DNA of 64,000 bases from Fidelibacterota bacterium (GTDB taxonomy: Bacteria > Fidelibacterota > UBA8477 > JABMPR01), in the NCBI GenBank assembly GCA_018673925.1, contig JABHBL010000096.1:20071-84070 (forward strand), written 5' to 3'. The position numbers were made by a program, and so were the translations under genes. Under the pieces are notes generated by a model. It had not been told where the DNA came from, did no database searches, and saw only the letters and a program-made list of their open reading frames with translations. The first letter of the stretch is position 1, and the number at the start of each line of letters is the position of its first letter. Shown piece by piece: positions 31,564 to 41,063 of this stretch.

Positions 31564-33924
31564 ATGCTTAAGAAAATAATCGTAGTGTTCGTCGTTATAC
31601 TCTTATTGGGTGCTGCATATTTGAATCATTATCTCAAAATTGGTATACCGGACCATGCTGGTGAGGTCATGGTTAAGGGACTGGACAAAGAAGTGTCTAT
31701 TCTGAGAGACGCTTCTGGTATCCCTCATATCATGGCTGAATCCGAAGCTGATGCATTCTTTGCACTGGGTTATGCCATGTCTCAAGATCGACTTTTCCAG
31801 ATGGAATTTCTCCGCGCAGCTGGGAATGGGAGTCTTAGTGAAATTCTTGGTGAGAGCATGTTGAAATCTGACAAATTTCTGCGCCGTATTATGTTGAGGC
31901 CCAGAAATCCCGAGGAGCTATTTAATACCTTCCCTCCCGGAGTTCAAACCATGTTAACGGCTTTTAGAGATGGTATTAATTCCTTTATCAAAGATGATCC
32001 GGCCTTGCCCATTGAATTCAGATTGCTGGGTCATGCACCCATGCTATGGAGTATTGCTGATATGATGGCCATCGTAAAACTTCAAAGCTGGCAACTCTCA
32101 TATAACTATGACATGGAGTTGATCTATCGTCAGCTCAACGAGAAGCTCGGCGTGGAAAGAGCTGCGGAACTATTTCCCTATTATGCTCCTGAACACCTGA
32201 AGCTTCTCGATACTTTTGGAAAAACCAGAGCTGGAGATTCAGAAATGATCTCCCAGGCTACCCAACTCAGAGAGCTTCTCGGAACCAATGGAGGTAGTAA
32301 TAACTGGGTTGTTTCTGGAGAACGTTCTGTCTCGGGTAAACCACTGCTGGCGTCAGATCCCCACCTCCATGGATCCAGACTTCCTGGACCCTGGTATTTT
32401 GCCCATCTCAGCACGCCGGGCTTGGATGTTGCCGGGAGCTTTTTTCCAGGATTACCGACTGCCCTAATCGGACACAACCGCAACATTGCCTGGGGTATCA
32501 CCAATATGGGTCCCGATGTTCAGGATCTTTTTATTGAAGAGCCCAACCCTGACGATGATACCCAATACATGTATCTGGAGGAGTGGCTGGAATTCGAAAT
32601 TATCCCCCAGACTATTCGCATCAAAGACAGTGAACAGGAGGATGGTTTCAGGATCAAAGAATTTGAAATTCGAAAAACCATCCATGGACCCATTGTTAAA
32701 GAGGATGAGGAACTCCTGGCGTTATCCTGGACAGGACATCAGTTTAATGGAGAGATGGAAGCTTTTTACCGCTTGAACCATGCTCAGGATTGGGGTGAAT
32801 TCTCGCTAGCACTTTCACATTTCTCAACAGCTCCACAGAATTTTGTTTATGCTGATGTTGATGGCAATATTGGCTATTACGGCGCTGGTAAGGTACCCAT
32901 CCGGAAAAGCGGATCGGGAGTCTTTCCTGTGCCAGGCTGGTCAGGTGAATTTGATTGGGAAGGCTATATCCCCTTTGAAGACATGCCCCATATATATAAT
33001 CCTGAGGGTGGTATGATCGTGTCCGCTAATGCCGAGCCTTATAGCTCGGATTATCCCTATCCCATGCCAGGTGTTTATGCACCTGAATATCGGACCCGTC
33101 GCATCAAGGATCTCCTCGAGTCCAAAGAGAAACTTAGCCTGGATGATATGGCTACCTTTCAATTTGACAGGAAGTCGTATCTGGCGCCCATCTTTCTGAA
33201 ATATCTCGTACCAGTTATCCCAGAATCCCAACAGGATGTTCGAAATCTAATGGAAGTCTGGGATCATGAACTGGATCCCAATGGGGTTGAGGGTTCCATC
33301 TATCATGAGACCATGGAAACCTTTCTTAGATTGATATGGGTTGATGACATGGGTCTGGAGCTGGCGGAAAAATATCTGGATACCTGGTATATCTCACTCA
33401 ACCGCTGGGTCAAGATGCTGGAGGACAATGAAAATCCGTGGTATGACATGGTGGAAACGTCCGTCCTTGAAACTCGAGATGTCTTACTTCTGGAAGCTTT
33501 TGAGACAGCCATGACTAGCCTGGAGCAGAAATTTGAATCAGATGATTTCAAGACGTGGGAGTGGGGGGGCATCCACAAGATAGCTTTTCATCACCCATTT
33601 GAGGCCAAGGGTGGTCTTATCGAGAAGTTCTTCAATTATGGTCCATTTCCTTTTGGTGGTGACGGTGAGACAGTCAATCGTGGGACACATAATTTTGATG
33701 CACCATATATGGCTGAGATGACGGCATCAATGAGATTGTTGGTTGATCTGTCAGATGCAACCCGTAGTCGCATGGCAAATGCCTCTGGACAGGTGGGCAT
33801 GCCTCTTCACCAACACTATACTGATCTTGTGGATATCTGGTTGGCAGGTGAATATGTGGATATGCACCTTGATAAGTCGGAATTGGGTGAAGTTCAGGAG
33901 TTGCGTCTCCTCCCAAAAGAGTAA
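31564..33924 (+). CDS. Penicillin acylase family protein (Ntn hydrolase)
   Basis: 786 residues. An N-terminal hydrophobic segment (about 4-22) targets it to the envelope. The alpha chain with SGIPHIMAESEADAFFALGYAMSQDRLFQME is followed by the autoprocessing site: Ser245 in TNGG-SNNWVVSG becomes the N-terminal nucleophile of the beta chain. LLASDPHL and the later PSKD-free GEFDWEGYIP region match acylases. Family members cleave amides such as penicillins, acyl-homoserine lactones or other N-acyl amino compounds; the native substrate is not predictable. GAAGGGGG precedes the ATG. It follows the oxidoreductase by 31 nt. Confidence 0.9.
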   Translation: MLKKIIVVFVVILLLGAAYLNHYLKIGIPDHAGEVMVKGLDKEVSILRDASGIPHIMAESEADAFFALGYAMSQDRLFQMEFLRAAGNGSLSEILGESMLKSDKFLRRIMLRPRNPEELFNTFPPGVQTMLTAFRDGINSFIKDDPALPIEFRLLGHAPMLWSIADMMAIVKLQSWQLSYNYDMELIYRQLNEKLGVERAAELFPYYAPEHLKLLDTFGKTRAGDSEMISQATQLRELLGTNGGSNNWVVSGERSVSGKPLLASDPHLHGSRLPGPWYFAHLSTPGLDVAGSFFPGLPTALIGHNRNIAWGITNMGPDVQDLFIEEPNPDDDTQYMYLEEWLEFEIIPQTIRIKDSEQEDGFRIKEFEIRKTIHGPIVKEDEELLALSWTGHQFNGEMEAFYRLNHAQDWGEFSLALSHFSTAPQNFVYADVDGNIGYYGAGKVPIRKSGSGVFPVPGWSGEFDWEGYIPFEDMPHIYNPEGGMIVSANAEPYSSDYPYPMPGVYAPEYRTRRIKDLLESKEKLSLDDMATFQFDRKSYLAPIFLKYLVPVIPESQQDVRNLMEVWDHELDPNGVEGSIYHETMETFLRLIWVDDMGLELAEKYLDTWYISLNRWVKMLEDNENPWYDMVETSVLETRDVLLLEAFETAMTSLEQKFESDDFKTWEWGGIHKIAFHHPFEAKGGLIEKFFNYGPFPFGGDGETVNRGTHNFDAPYMAEMTASMRLLVDLSDATRSRMANASGQVGMPLHQHYTDLVDIWLAGEYVDMHLDKSELGEVQELRLLPKE

Positions 33925-33936
33925 TTATTCGTCAAA

Positions 33937-33991
33937 ATTCCAGGCGGGGATTAGAATCCCCGCCTGGAATCCCTCTATTCTAATTTTTTTT
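33937..33991 (+). terminator. Hairpin with delayed T tract after the penicillin acylase gene
   Basis: A perfect 14-bp stem ATTCCAGGCGGGGA / TCCCCGCCTGGAAT (33937-33950 and 33957-33970) is followed by an eight-T run only 13 nt later. It is probably a terminator or 3'-end stabiliser. Confidence 0.55.
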
Positions 33992-34033
33992 ATCTTCTCA
34001 TGGGATTTGGGTCAATTTGCTCTACTTTTAATC

Positions 34034-34585
34034 ATGGCTTCCATGAAAGGACATATTCTCATCTCCATGCCCCACCTGACTGATCCATATTTCAGTCGTT
34101 CCCTGGTGTTTATCTGCGAACATGATGAGAATGGTGCCATGGGTCTCATTATGAACAAATCATTTGATGATAAAGTGGTTAAGGAAGTCTTTCCGACACT
34201 GATAATCAACGATGAGGCCATCAATGAAGTCATATCACCCATGTACTTTGGTGGACCAGTATCTCTGGAACAAGGCTTTATCCTTCACAGCAATGACTAT
34301 GTCAATTCCGATACCTTACAGGTGACTGAAGAATTCTCACTGACCAGTAATTCTGCGGTGATTGATGCCATCCAGGAGGACAAGGGTCCCCGTCATTTTA
34401 AGATGATGTTAGGATATGCTGGATGGGGAGAAGGTCAACTTGAGCGAGAAATAGAAAACGGAGACTGGCTGTTTCAGGAAGTCACACTTGATTTCATTTT
34501 TACAGGTAATGACTCAGAAAAATGGATCTCAGCCACACAGAGTTTTGGTATCGAAATAGCTCCCACCACCGGTGGCATAGCTTAA
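34034..34585 (+). CDS. yqgE: YqgE/AlgH family protein
   Basis: 183 residues from the ATG at 34034; the frame runs further back into the acylase gene without coding sense. The family signature is clear: GHILISMPHLTDPYFSRSLV, HDENGAMGLIMNK, YFGGPVSLEQGFILH and a late LGYAGWGEGQLEREI. The fold is known, but the role of YqgE (AlgH) proteins is still unsettled; links to alginate regulation and redox have been suggested. No clear ribosome site is visible, and the ATG at 34043 is an alternative start. Confidence 0.9.
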   Translation: MASMKGHILISMPHLTDPYFSRSLVFICEHDENGAMGLIMNKSFDDKVVKEVFPTLIINDEAINEVISPMYFGGPVSLEQGFILHSNDYVNSDTLQVTEEFSLTSNSAVIDAIQEDKGPRHFKMMLGYAGWGEGQLEREIENGDWLFQEVTLDFIFTGNDSEKWISATQSFGIEIAPTTGGIA

Positions 34586-34618
34586 CAACTCAAGTTATAT
34601 AATTGGAATTTATGTAAC

Positions 34619-34690
34619 GTCATCCCGAGCGGAGTCGAGGGATGTGTTATTCACCTTTTTATTGTATCCCTCGACTCCGCTCGGGATGAC
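34619..34690. repeat. REP-like inverted repeat element, copy 2
   Basis: The same 24-nt arms as at 30263-30333 (34619-34642 and 34667-34690), with a different 24-nt spacer. In this copy each arm folds more fully: CATCCC-GAGCGGAGTCGA-GGGATG on the left and ATCCC-TCGACTCCGCTC-GGGAT on the right. Confidence 0.9.
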
Positions 34691-34722
34691 AAGGCTGAAA
34701 GCCTGTCGCTTTCCTCTTCCGA

Positions 34723-34789
34723 TGGTTGAGCTTGTCGAAACCTGAGGATGTTACCTGCAATAACGGACATTTCGATAAACTCAATGTCC
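34723..34789. repeat. REP-like hairpin pair, copy B
   Basis: GGTT-GAGCTTGTCGA-AACC at 34724-34742 and GGACATT-TCGATAAACTC-AATGTCC at 34765-34789. The layout is as in the pair at 10743-10820: identical first loop, stems changed on both sides so that pairing is kept (CACT/AGTG against GGTT/AACC; ACGTT/AACGT against ACATT/AATGT). Confidence 0.65.
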
Positions 34790-34817
34790 AGTGCCTGAGC
34801 CACACAAAATATGTTGG

Positions 34818-35861
34818 TTAAATAACCGCAGGCTCCAGCAGTTTGATTGAGCCTTTTTTTGCATCAATCTCAGCCTTGACACCGAGGGGAATCGTAAACT
34901 TATCCTCGATATGACCGATCATGGACCCAAACCATGCCGGAATACCCAGGGGTTTGATATGATCATCCAGAACTTCTTCCAAAGTGAATGACCCATAACT
35001 TTCACCAGAATCACAACTGCTACACTTGCCAAAGACAAACCCTGATATCTTATCCAGAATACCTGCCAGTTTGAGCTGTGTTAGCATACGATCGACTCGG
35101 TAAGGTGCTTCATCGACTTCTTCCAAAAAGAGGATGTTGCCCTTAAAGTCAGGTAAATAATCTGAACCCACCATAGCCGCGAGGACTGACAAGTTTCCAC
35201 CCAACAATTTGCCCTGGCTCTTACCCTCATGAATAGTCAATATACGGTTCTTAACTTGAGTCAGATTGTCACCCTTGTCGGTAGGATTATTCATTGTGAA
35301 AGACTCACCCTCGAACAGCAGACGTTTCACATAATCAGTGGAGTATTCATTCCATGTGGAGACACCCACAGGACCATGGAAGGTGACCAGTGAGGTCTTG
35401 GCATTGAGAGCCAGGAGCAGGCTGGTGATATCACTATAACCCATGATAATTTTGGGATTCTTAGCGATGGTTTTATAGTTAATCAAATCCAGAATGCGAT
35501 TGCAACCCCACCCACCCCTGAGGGTGATGATGGCATCTACATCTGGATCTGAGTACATACTGTTTACATCAGTTGCTCTAGCTTCATCGGTTCCTGCGAG
35601 ATATCCATATCGATCCAGAAGATGGGCTCCAGCTTTCATTTTGAGACCCAGTGCCGCAAAAGTTTCTTCAGCAATAACCACATCTTCAGGATGGAAGGTG
35701 GCTCCGGCAGGATTGATGAGTCCCACTGTATCTCCAGCTTTCAGTCGAGGTGGTTTCAGGGTAGATTTCGAAAATATTCCTGATGCGGATGCCATGGGAA
35801 CCTGGGTAGCTACCAGTCCAGTTCCAACCATTTGTAATATTTGCCTGCGTGTGATGCTCAT
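34818..35861 (-). CDS. LD-carboxypeptidase family protein (peptidase S66) with Tat-like signal
   Basis: 347 residues. The start ITRRQILQMVGTGLVATQVPMASASG is a twin-arginine-type signal, so the protein is probably exported folded. The mature part matches S66 murein LD-carboxypeptidases: VGLINPAGATF, ITLRGGWGCNRILDLINY, the nucleophile Ser in IMGYSDITSLLLAL, and ILFLEEVDEAPYRVDRML. LdcA-type enzymes trim the terminal D-Ala of peptidoglycan tetrapeptides; some relatives cleave microcin C7 (MccF). The mature-domain length suits the group. AGGTCGC precedes the ATG. Confidence 0.9.
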   Translation of the reverse strand: MSITRRQILQMVGTGLVATQVPMASASGIFSKSTLKPPRLKAGDTVGLINPAGATFHPEDVVIAEETFAALGLKMKAGAHLLDRYGYLAGTDEARATDVNSMYSDPDVDAIITLRGGWGCNRILDLINYKTIAKNPKIIMGYSDITSLLLALNAKTSLVTFHGPVGVSTWNEYSTDYVKRLLFEGESFTMNNPTDKGDNLTQVKNRILTIHEGKSQGKLLGGNLSVLAAMVGSDYLPDFKGNILFLEEVDEAPYRVDRMLTQLKLAGILDKISGFVFGKCSSCDSGESYGSFTLEEVLDDHIKPLGIPAWFGSMIGHIEDKFTIPLGVKAEIDAKKGSIKLLEPAVI

Positions 35862-36005
35862 TGCGACCTCATGTATGAATGTTGTCCTAAACTAGTCCAA
35901 ATTCAAACTCTTGGCAATTTGCATTTGCTCCAAAAATATGCATTCAAAAACGAGTGTTTGTCAGTATATTTCATTTCTTAAAAAAACGGGGAGCTTAAAT
36001 AGATT

Positions 36006-37151
36006 ATGAAAAAAACATGCCTGGTTTACGCAATAGTTTCTGTGATACTGTTATCTCAATTAATGGCTTTAGAGTATCAGGATAATCCCAATAACCCAAT
36101 TTTTAATGGGTCACAAACCTGGGATGATTTAGCTGTCATTAATCCAACCGTACTCTATGAAGATGGAGCATATAAAATGTGGTTTGGTGGTCGCAATGTG
36201 GGGCTCCCAATTCAGATTGGATATGCCACTTCTCAGGACGGCATCGTGTGGGATGAATTATCAGATCCTGTGCTTACAATTGGTTCAGCTGGAGATTTCG
36301 ATTCTCAAGACATTAAGGCCATCTGTGTTTTACATGACGAGACTGAGTATAAAATGTATTATACCGCCACGAATGCATCAGCCATGCCCCGACTTGGACT
36401 CGCCACAAGTCCAGACGGTATCGCCTGGACTAAGTATCCCCAGAATCCAATTTTAGAATTGGGCGAACCAGGGAGCTGGAACGAATCCAGATCCCACAAT
36501 GCATCAGTCCTTAAACGCGACGGTCTCTACTATCTGTGGTTCACCGGCAGGAATGTCAATTTTGATATTGGAATGGGATTGGCGTATTCGTCGGATGGTA
36601 TCACCTGGGAGGAGGATCAGCAGAATCCCGTGTTTATGATGTCTCCCAATATTTCCTGGGAATCTGATTACCCAACCTTTCCTGCAGTGATTGAGCGGGA
36701 AGATGGTAGTTTATTGATGGCTTATATGGGTTTTGATGGACTGTATCGACAGGTAGGGATTGCTCATTCACCTGATGGCATTCTATGGACTCGTTATCCA
36801 CACAATCCCGTCATTCCACATGGTCCAGTCGGTAGCTGGAATGAAGAAACCAGCACAGGACCCAGTATTGCCCTCATTGAGCAGGGCATATATCGGATGT
36901 GGTATGCCGGGAACTCTATTTACAGTACATCAACCACCTGGTCATTTGGCCAGGGAGATATCATTTTTGATCCTATGGGTGACATAAACTACGACTACTT
37001 TTTGAATATTTCAGATGTAATTCAGCTTGTGAGTATCATGCTGGGCAATCAAGTACCAAGTGAGTACCAACTTGATATGGCAGATCTCAACAGGGATGAG
37101 TTCGTGGATGTCTCTGATTTACAAGTGATGATCAACACAATTTTGGATTAA
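36006..37151 (+). CDS. Secreted five-bladed propeller (GH43/GH130-like) protein with dockerin-type EF-hand tail
   Basis: 381 residues. A signal peptide (about 1-21) is followed by five internal repeats of the form YKMWFGGRN..IGYATSQDGIVW, at roughly residues 55-85, 105-138, 172-205, 230-262 and 290-305; each looks like one blade of a glycosidase-type beta-propeller. The last 55 residues (GDINYDYFLNISDVIQLV and DLNRDEFVDVSDLQVMI) are two calcium-binding dockerin-like EF-hand loops. It may bind or cleave extracellular glycans, but I do not see a convincing catalytic triad. Such tails are frequent in Marinimicrobia and relatives, and may attach proteins to the cell surface. Confidence 0.8.
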   Translation: MKKTCLVYAIVSVILLSQLMALEYQDNPNNPIFNGSQTWDDLAVINPTVLYEDGAYKMWFGGRNVGLPIQIGYATSQDGIVWDELSDPVLTIGSAGDFDSQDIKAICVLHDETEYKMYYTATNASAMPRLGLATSPDGIAWTKYPQNPILELGEPGSWNESRSHNASVLKRDGLYYLWFTGRNVNFDIGMGLAYSSDGITWEEDQQNPVFMMSPNISWESDYPTFPAVIEREDGSLLMAYMGFDGLYRQVGIAHSPDGILWTRYPHNPVIPHGPVGSWNEETSTGPSIALIEQGIYRMWYAGNSIYSTSTTWSFGQGDIIFDPMGDINYDYFLNISDVIQLVSIMLGNQVPSEYQLDMADLNRDEFVDVSDLQVMINTILD

Positions 37152-37193
37152 CCTCTACTTTTTACCGTTCAATTTTTCAAAAGGACATTGTGA

Positions 37194-38615
37194 ATGAAAT
37201 CCATTCCTAAGCAAGGAATAGATCAGAGTAAAATTCTAGACGAGATGCGTGAGTATGGGGGACAGGATGTGAATTATCGAGACTCCAGAACCTGGAGTCT
37301 GGTCTATCACCTCGATAATAAGCATACAGAATTTCTGAAACAGGCCTATGGCATGTATTTCTCTGAAAATGCCCTCAATCCCATGGCCTTTCAAAGCCTG
37401 AAGCGATTTGAAACAGATATCATCAATATGACAACCACTATGCTACACGGTGATGATAAGACAGTAGGAACCCTGACCTCAGGTGGTACTGAAAGTTGTC
37501 TGCTGCCTGTATTGACTTATCGTGATAGAGCCAGAGCGCTTCGAACACTGCCCTTCAAACCGGAAATGATTGCTCCAGAGAGCATCCATGTAGCCTGGAG
37601 TAAAGCCGCCAAATATTTTGGGGTGAAAATCAGGTATGCTCCTCTCAAGTCAGATTTCCGCGTGGATGTTGATGCAGTGAGAAAAATGATCAACCGTCGA
37701 ACCATTATGCTGGTTGGTTCGGCTCCATCATATCCCCATGGAGTGATAGACCCTATTGAGAAGCTGGGGCAATTGGCACTTCAGCATGATTTGCCCCTCC
37801 ACGTGGATTCTTGTCTGGGTGGATTTCTGCTGCCCTTTATTGAAATGAATGGAGGAGAGATACCGTCTTTCGATTTTCGAGTAAAAGGCGTGACGTCTAT
37901 TTCTGCAGATGTACATAAATATGGGTTTGCAGCAAAGGGTGCCTCTACAGTTATCTATCGAAATATGAGCTATATGAAGCATCAATTTTTTATCCATGAG
38001 GATTGGCCTGGAGGTGTCTTTGCATCACCGGCATTGTTGGGGACGAGACCAGGGGGATCCTTTGCAGCGGCATGGGCAGCCATGCATGCTCTTGGTGAAG
38101 ATGGATATAGAGAGAATGCCCGAAAAATTATGACTATTACTGCCGACCTCCAGAAGGGTATTAATACTATTGAAGGGTTAAAGGTGCTGGGTCATCCTGA
38201 TATGAGTGTGTTTGCCTACCATTCAGTAGATGAAAGGGTCAACATTTTTGCAGTTGGTGATCAAATGGAAGCAAAAGGTTGGCAAATTGATCGATTGCAG
38301 CGCCCGGAGGGTTTGCATGTCATGGTCGTACCAGGTCATGCAAAAATAACCGGGGAGTATCTCAATGATCTACAAACTTCAGTTGAAGCAGTTCGGTCAA
38401 ACCCAAAGCTGGCAGCCAAAAGCAATGCAGCCATGTATGGCATGATTGCCAACCTCCCCTTCAGGAGCATGATCAAGAAAGAAGTCATGAAAATGATGGA
38501 AGGGATGTATAGTTCCAAAGGTCAGATGCCCATGGATGGTGAGAACAATCCCTGGCTAATTGAAAAGGTGGCGGGATTTATGCATAAAATAAAATCAAAG
38601 AAATCAGGTAAATAG
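37194..38615 (+). CDS. Sphingosine-1-phosphate lyase-like PLP enzyme
   Basis: 473 residues of the group II decarboxylase fold. From HVDSCLGGFLLPFIE through FDFRVKGVTSISADVHKYG, DWPGGVFASPALLGTRPGG, AKGWQIDRLQ and the end (AAMYGMIANLPFRSM) the sequence follows sphingosine-1-phosphate lyases, including eukaryotic ones, far more closely than tyrosine or glutamate decarboxylases. The PLP lysine is K242 in DVHKYG. The eukaryotic N-terminal membrane anchor is absent, so the protein is probably soluble. The lyase splits phosphorylated long-chain bases into a fatty aldehyde and phosphoethanolamine. Acyl-CoA synthetase and aldehyde dehydrogenase genes downstream fit the follow-up steps. Confidence 0.83.
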   Translation: MKSIPKQGIDQSKILDEMREYGGQDVNYRDSRTWSLVYHLDNKHTEFLKQAYGMYFSENALNPMAFQSLKRFETDIINMTTTMLHGDDKTVGTLTSGGTESCLLPVLTYRDRARALRTLPFKPEMIAPESIHVAWSKAAKYFGVKIRYAPLKSDFRVDVDAVRKMINRRTIMLVGSAPSYPHGVIDPIEKLGQLALQHDLPLHVDSCLGGFLLPFIEMNGGEIPSFDFRVKGVTSISADVHKYGFAAKGASTVIYRNMSYMKHQFFIHEDWPGGVFASPALLGTRPGGSFAAAWAAMHALGEDGYRENARKIMTITADLQKGINTIEGLKVLGHPDMSVFAYHSVDERVNIFAVGDQMEAKGWQIDRLQRPEGLHVMVVPGHAKITGEYLNDLQTSVEAVRSNPKLAAKSNAAMYGMIANLPFRSMIKKEVMKMMEGMYSSKGQMPMDGENNPWLIEKVAGFMHKIKSKKSGK

Positions 38616-38717
38616 GGGCGCATCCCAACTGGTTTTTCTTTTCCACAGGTAACGGTACAATAAGTTATCGGCGATATTGCGAGACGAATAAACTATAATG
38701 AAATTGGGGATATACAG

Positions 38718-40502
38718 ATGAATTACGATCACATCGGCCAAATGATCACAGTAAAAATTGCTGAGTATGGTGACAATACGGCACTCAGATATAAGATTGG
38801 CGATGGCTGGGCTTCCTTAACATACAAGGAATTTGGTGAGAAGATTACAAACCTCGCCTGTGCCATGATACAGTCTGGTGTAAAGAAAGGTGATTCAGTT
38901 GGTATTTATTCTGCCAACCGCTATGAGTGGGCAGTCAGTGATTTGGCCTGTATTCTGGTGGGAGCCATATCGGTCCCTATTTACGCCACCAATACCCTCG
39001 ACCAGGCCAAATACATCATTCAGGATGCCGGAATCAAACTAATCTACGCGGGAAACCTGGAACAGTATACGAATCTTGCTTCCATTCATAAAGATGGTCA
39101 CACCCTCAAGGTGGTTTCCTACGATCCAGCAATAGAGATCGACACAAAATTCGCCACTTATTTCCGCGATTATCTTAATGTCCAGGATCGGGAGAAGCTG
39201 ATCCAGGAAATGAATCTCCGCTCGGGAAAAATCAATAGTGATGATGTCACCACCATCATTTACACTTCTGGAACCACTGGCCACCCCAAAGGCGTCATGT
39301 TATCACATGGAAATCTGTTCCATCAGTTCGAATGTGTGGATGCGAATTTCAATGTCAGTCACAAGGATGTTTCTCTGTGCTTTTTACCCCTCAGCCATGT
39401 CTATGAACGGATGTGGTCCTATTATGTCTATCTCAAGGGAGCTGTTCAGACCTATCTGGAAGATCCAAAACAAGTGATTGAAACTCTACAGGAGGTCAAA
39501 CCTACAGCCATGGTATCCGTTCCCAGGCTATACGAAAAGATCTATGCTGCTGTGATGAACTCTCAGGAAAACGCCTCAAGCATAAAAAGATTTCTATTTA
39601 CAAAAGCGATCGCCACAGGAACCGCCTACAACAACCTATTCTTTAGAAAACAGGAAGTGCCGATAGGTCTGGCTCTGAAATACAAGGTTTTGGACAAATT
39701 AGTCCTATCGAAGGTGCGAGCAGTAGTAGGTGGGGATAAAAATTTCTTTTCAGCAGGTGGAGCTCCACTCGATAAGAGTATAGAAGAGTTTTTCCTGGCC
39801 TGTGGATTGCTCATTTGCCAGGGTTATGGCCTGACTGAGACTTCTCCCATGATCTCATACAACACGCCAGAGAATTTTAAGTTTGGTACAGTCGGAAAAT
39901 TGGTACCCAATTGTGAGGTTAGAATTGCTGAAAATGGTGAGATTCAAGCCAAGGGTCCCCAGATCATGAAAGGATATTTCAATAATCCGGAAGCCACAGC
40001 TGAAAGTATTGTGGATGGTTGGTTCAAGACAGGGGATGTCGGCGAATTTGATGAGGATGGCTTCTTGAAAATCACAGATCGCATCAAGGATTTGATAATC
40101 ACATCTGGGGGCAAAAACATTGCCCCACAGAACATAGAAAAATTGATTGGTAAGGACTTCTTCATTGACCAGATCATTGCCATTGGCGATAAGCGCAATT
40201 TTGTAAGTGCTTTAATTGTACCTGCATTTGAAAGTCTGGAAGCCTGGGCTCATAAAAAGAAAATTCAGTTCCAGGACAATGAAGAACTAATTACTCATCC
40301 CCATGTCATAGAATTTTTCAAGGAGCGTATTGAAGCGCAATCCAAGAAACTGGCAAATTATGAAACCATCAAGAAATTCCGTCTCATGGCCAAGCCTTTT
40401 ACCCAGGAGGGTGGTGAGATCACACCAACCTTGAAACTCAAACGCAAGCAGATTAACGAAAAATTTAAAGCCCTCATCGAGACGATGTACCATAAGCATT
40501 AA
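38718..40502 (+). CDS. Long-chain acyl-CoA synthetase (AMP-binding)
   Basis: 594 residues, the size of membrane-associated long-chain acyl-CoA ligases. Motifs in order: TIIYTSGTTGHPKGVMLSHG (P-loop), YGLTETSPMISYN, DGWFKTGDVGEFDEDGFL and KITDRIKDLIITSGGKNIAP. It activates fatty acids with ATP and CoA. It lies 102 nt after the lyase-like gene. With the aldehyde dehydrogenase encoded nearby it could convert the fatty aldehyde released from long-chain bases into acyl-CoA; general fatty acid uptake is the simpler alternative. Confidence 0.92.
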   Translation: MNYDHIGQMITVKIAEYGDNTALRYKIGDGWASLTYKEFGEKITNLACAMIQSGVKKGDSVGIYSANRYEWAVSDLACILVGAISVPIYATNTLDQAKYIIQDAGIKLIYAGNLEQYTNLASIHKDGHTLKVVSYDPAIEIDTKFATYFRDYLNVQDREKLIQEMNLRSGKINSDDVTTIIYTSGTTGHPKGVMLSHGNLFHQFECVDANFNVSHKDVSLCFLPLSHVYERMWSYYVYLKGAVQTYLEDPKQVIETLQEVKPTAMVSVPRLYEKIYAAVMNSQENASSIKRFLFTKAIATGTAYNNLFFRKQEVPIGLALKYKVLDKLVLSKVRAVVGGDKNFFSAGGAPLDKSIEEFFLACGLLICQGYGLTETSPMISYNTPENFKFGTVGKLVPNCEVRIAENGEIQAKGPQIMKGYFNNPEATAESIVDGWFKTGDVGEFDEDGFLKITDRIKDLIITSGGKNIAPQNIEKLIGKDFFIDQIIAIGDKRNFVSALIVPAFESLEAWAHKKKIQFQDNEELITHPHVIEFFKERIEAQSKKLANYETIKKFRLMAKPFTQEGGEITPTLKLKRKQINEKFKALIETMYHKH

Positions 40503-40613
40503 CCACTGAAAAATGTAAAAAATGGTGGATTCTGGTTTCAATTATTGCAAATTGTGACAAATATAGTCATAGTGATTTATTGTGGGGTTGGAAACGTGAA
40601 AAGGAGATTTCAA

Positions 40614-41018
40614 ATGCTTACTTTTGATGTGAATTGGATCGCAATTGCCGTATTGGTCATTGCCAATATGGCACTGGGAGCTATTTGGTATGGTCCTCTA
40701 TTCGGCAAGCCATGGATGGAAGCCACGGGGATTAAAATGGACGACATGGAGGGCAAGAACATGATGCCCCCCTACGCTGTCGCCATCATGAATTCATTTT
40801 TCATGGCATTTTTCATGGCCAACGTGATTGCCTGGACAAGTACTGCAAGTTTAGGGGGAGGACTCCTCCTGGGACTCTTCATGTGGTTGGGCTTTACAGG
40901 CTTATCGTTTGGAGTGAATCACGCCTTTGAGATGCGCTCACTCCATTTATGGTTTATCAATTCCGGGATGTACCTGATAGGTCTCCTTATTATGGGAGCC
41001 GTTCTGGCTATCTGGTAG
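40614..41018 (+). CDS. DUF1761 family membrane protein
   Basis: 134 residues from the ATG at 40614, chosen because AAAGGAG lies 8-9 nt before it. The family opening NWIAIAVLVIANMALGAIWYGPLFGKPWM is clear, followed by three further hydrophobic helices with GGGLLLGLFMWLGFTG. DUF1761 proteins are small four-helix membrane proteins of unknown function. It faces the convergent aldehyde dehydrogenase gene across an 11-bp hairpin (41036-41063) lacking a T tract. Confidence 0.85.
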   Translation: MLTFDVNWIAIAVLVIANMALGAIWYGPLFGKPWMEATGIKMDDMEGKNMMPPYAVAIMNSFFMAFFMANVIAWTSTASLGGGLLLGLFMWLGFTGLSFGVNHAFEMRSLHLWFINSGMYLIGLLIMGAVLAIW

Positions 41019-41035
41019 TAGCCTCGTAGTTTTTG

Positions 41036-41063
41036 ATGATGCCGGGTTAAACCCCGGTGTCAT
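41036..41063. other. Hairpin between convergent genes
   Basis: ATGATGCCGGG (41036-41046) pairs with CCCGGTGTCAT (41053-41063) with two wobble pairs around a TTAAAC loop. No T tract follows on either strand, so a 3'-end barrier or stabiliser is more likely than a classical intrinsic terminator. Confidence 0.45.

Noticed and set aside
33743..34033. Upstream extension of the YqgE frame into the penicillin acylase gene
   Set aside because: The extra 97 codons overlap the acylase in another frame and cross its terminator-like hairpin; the family start lies at 34034.
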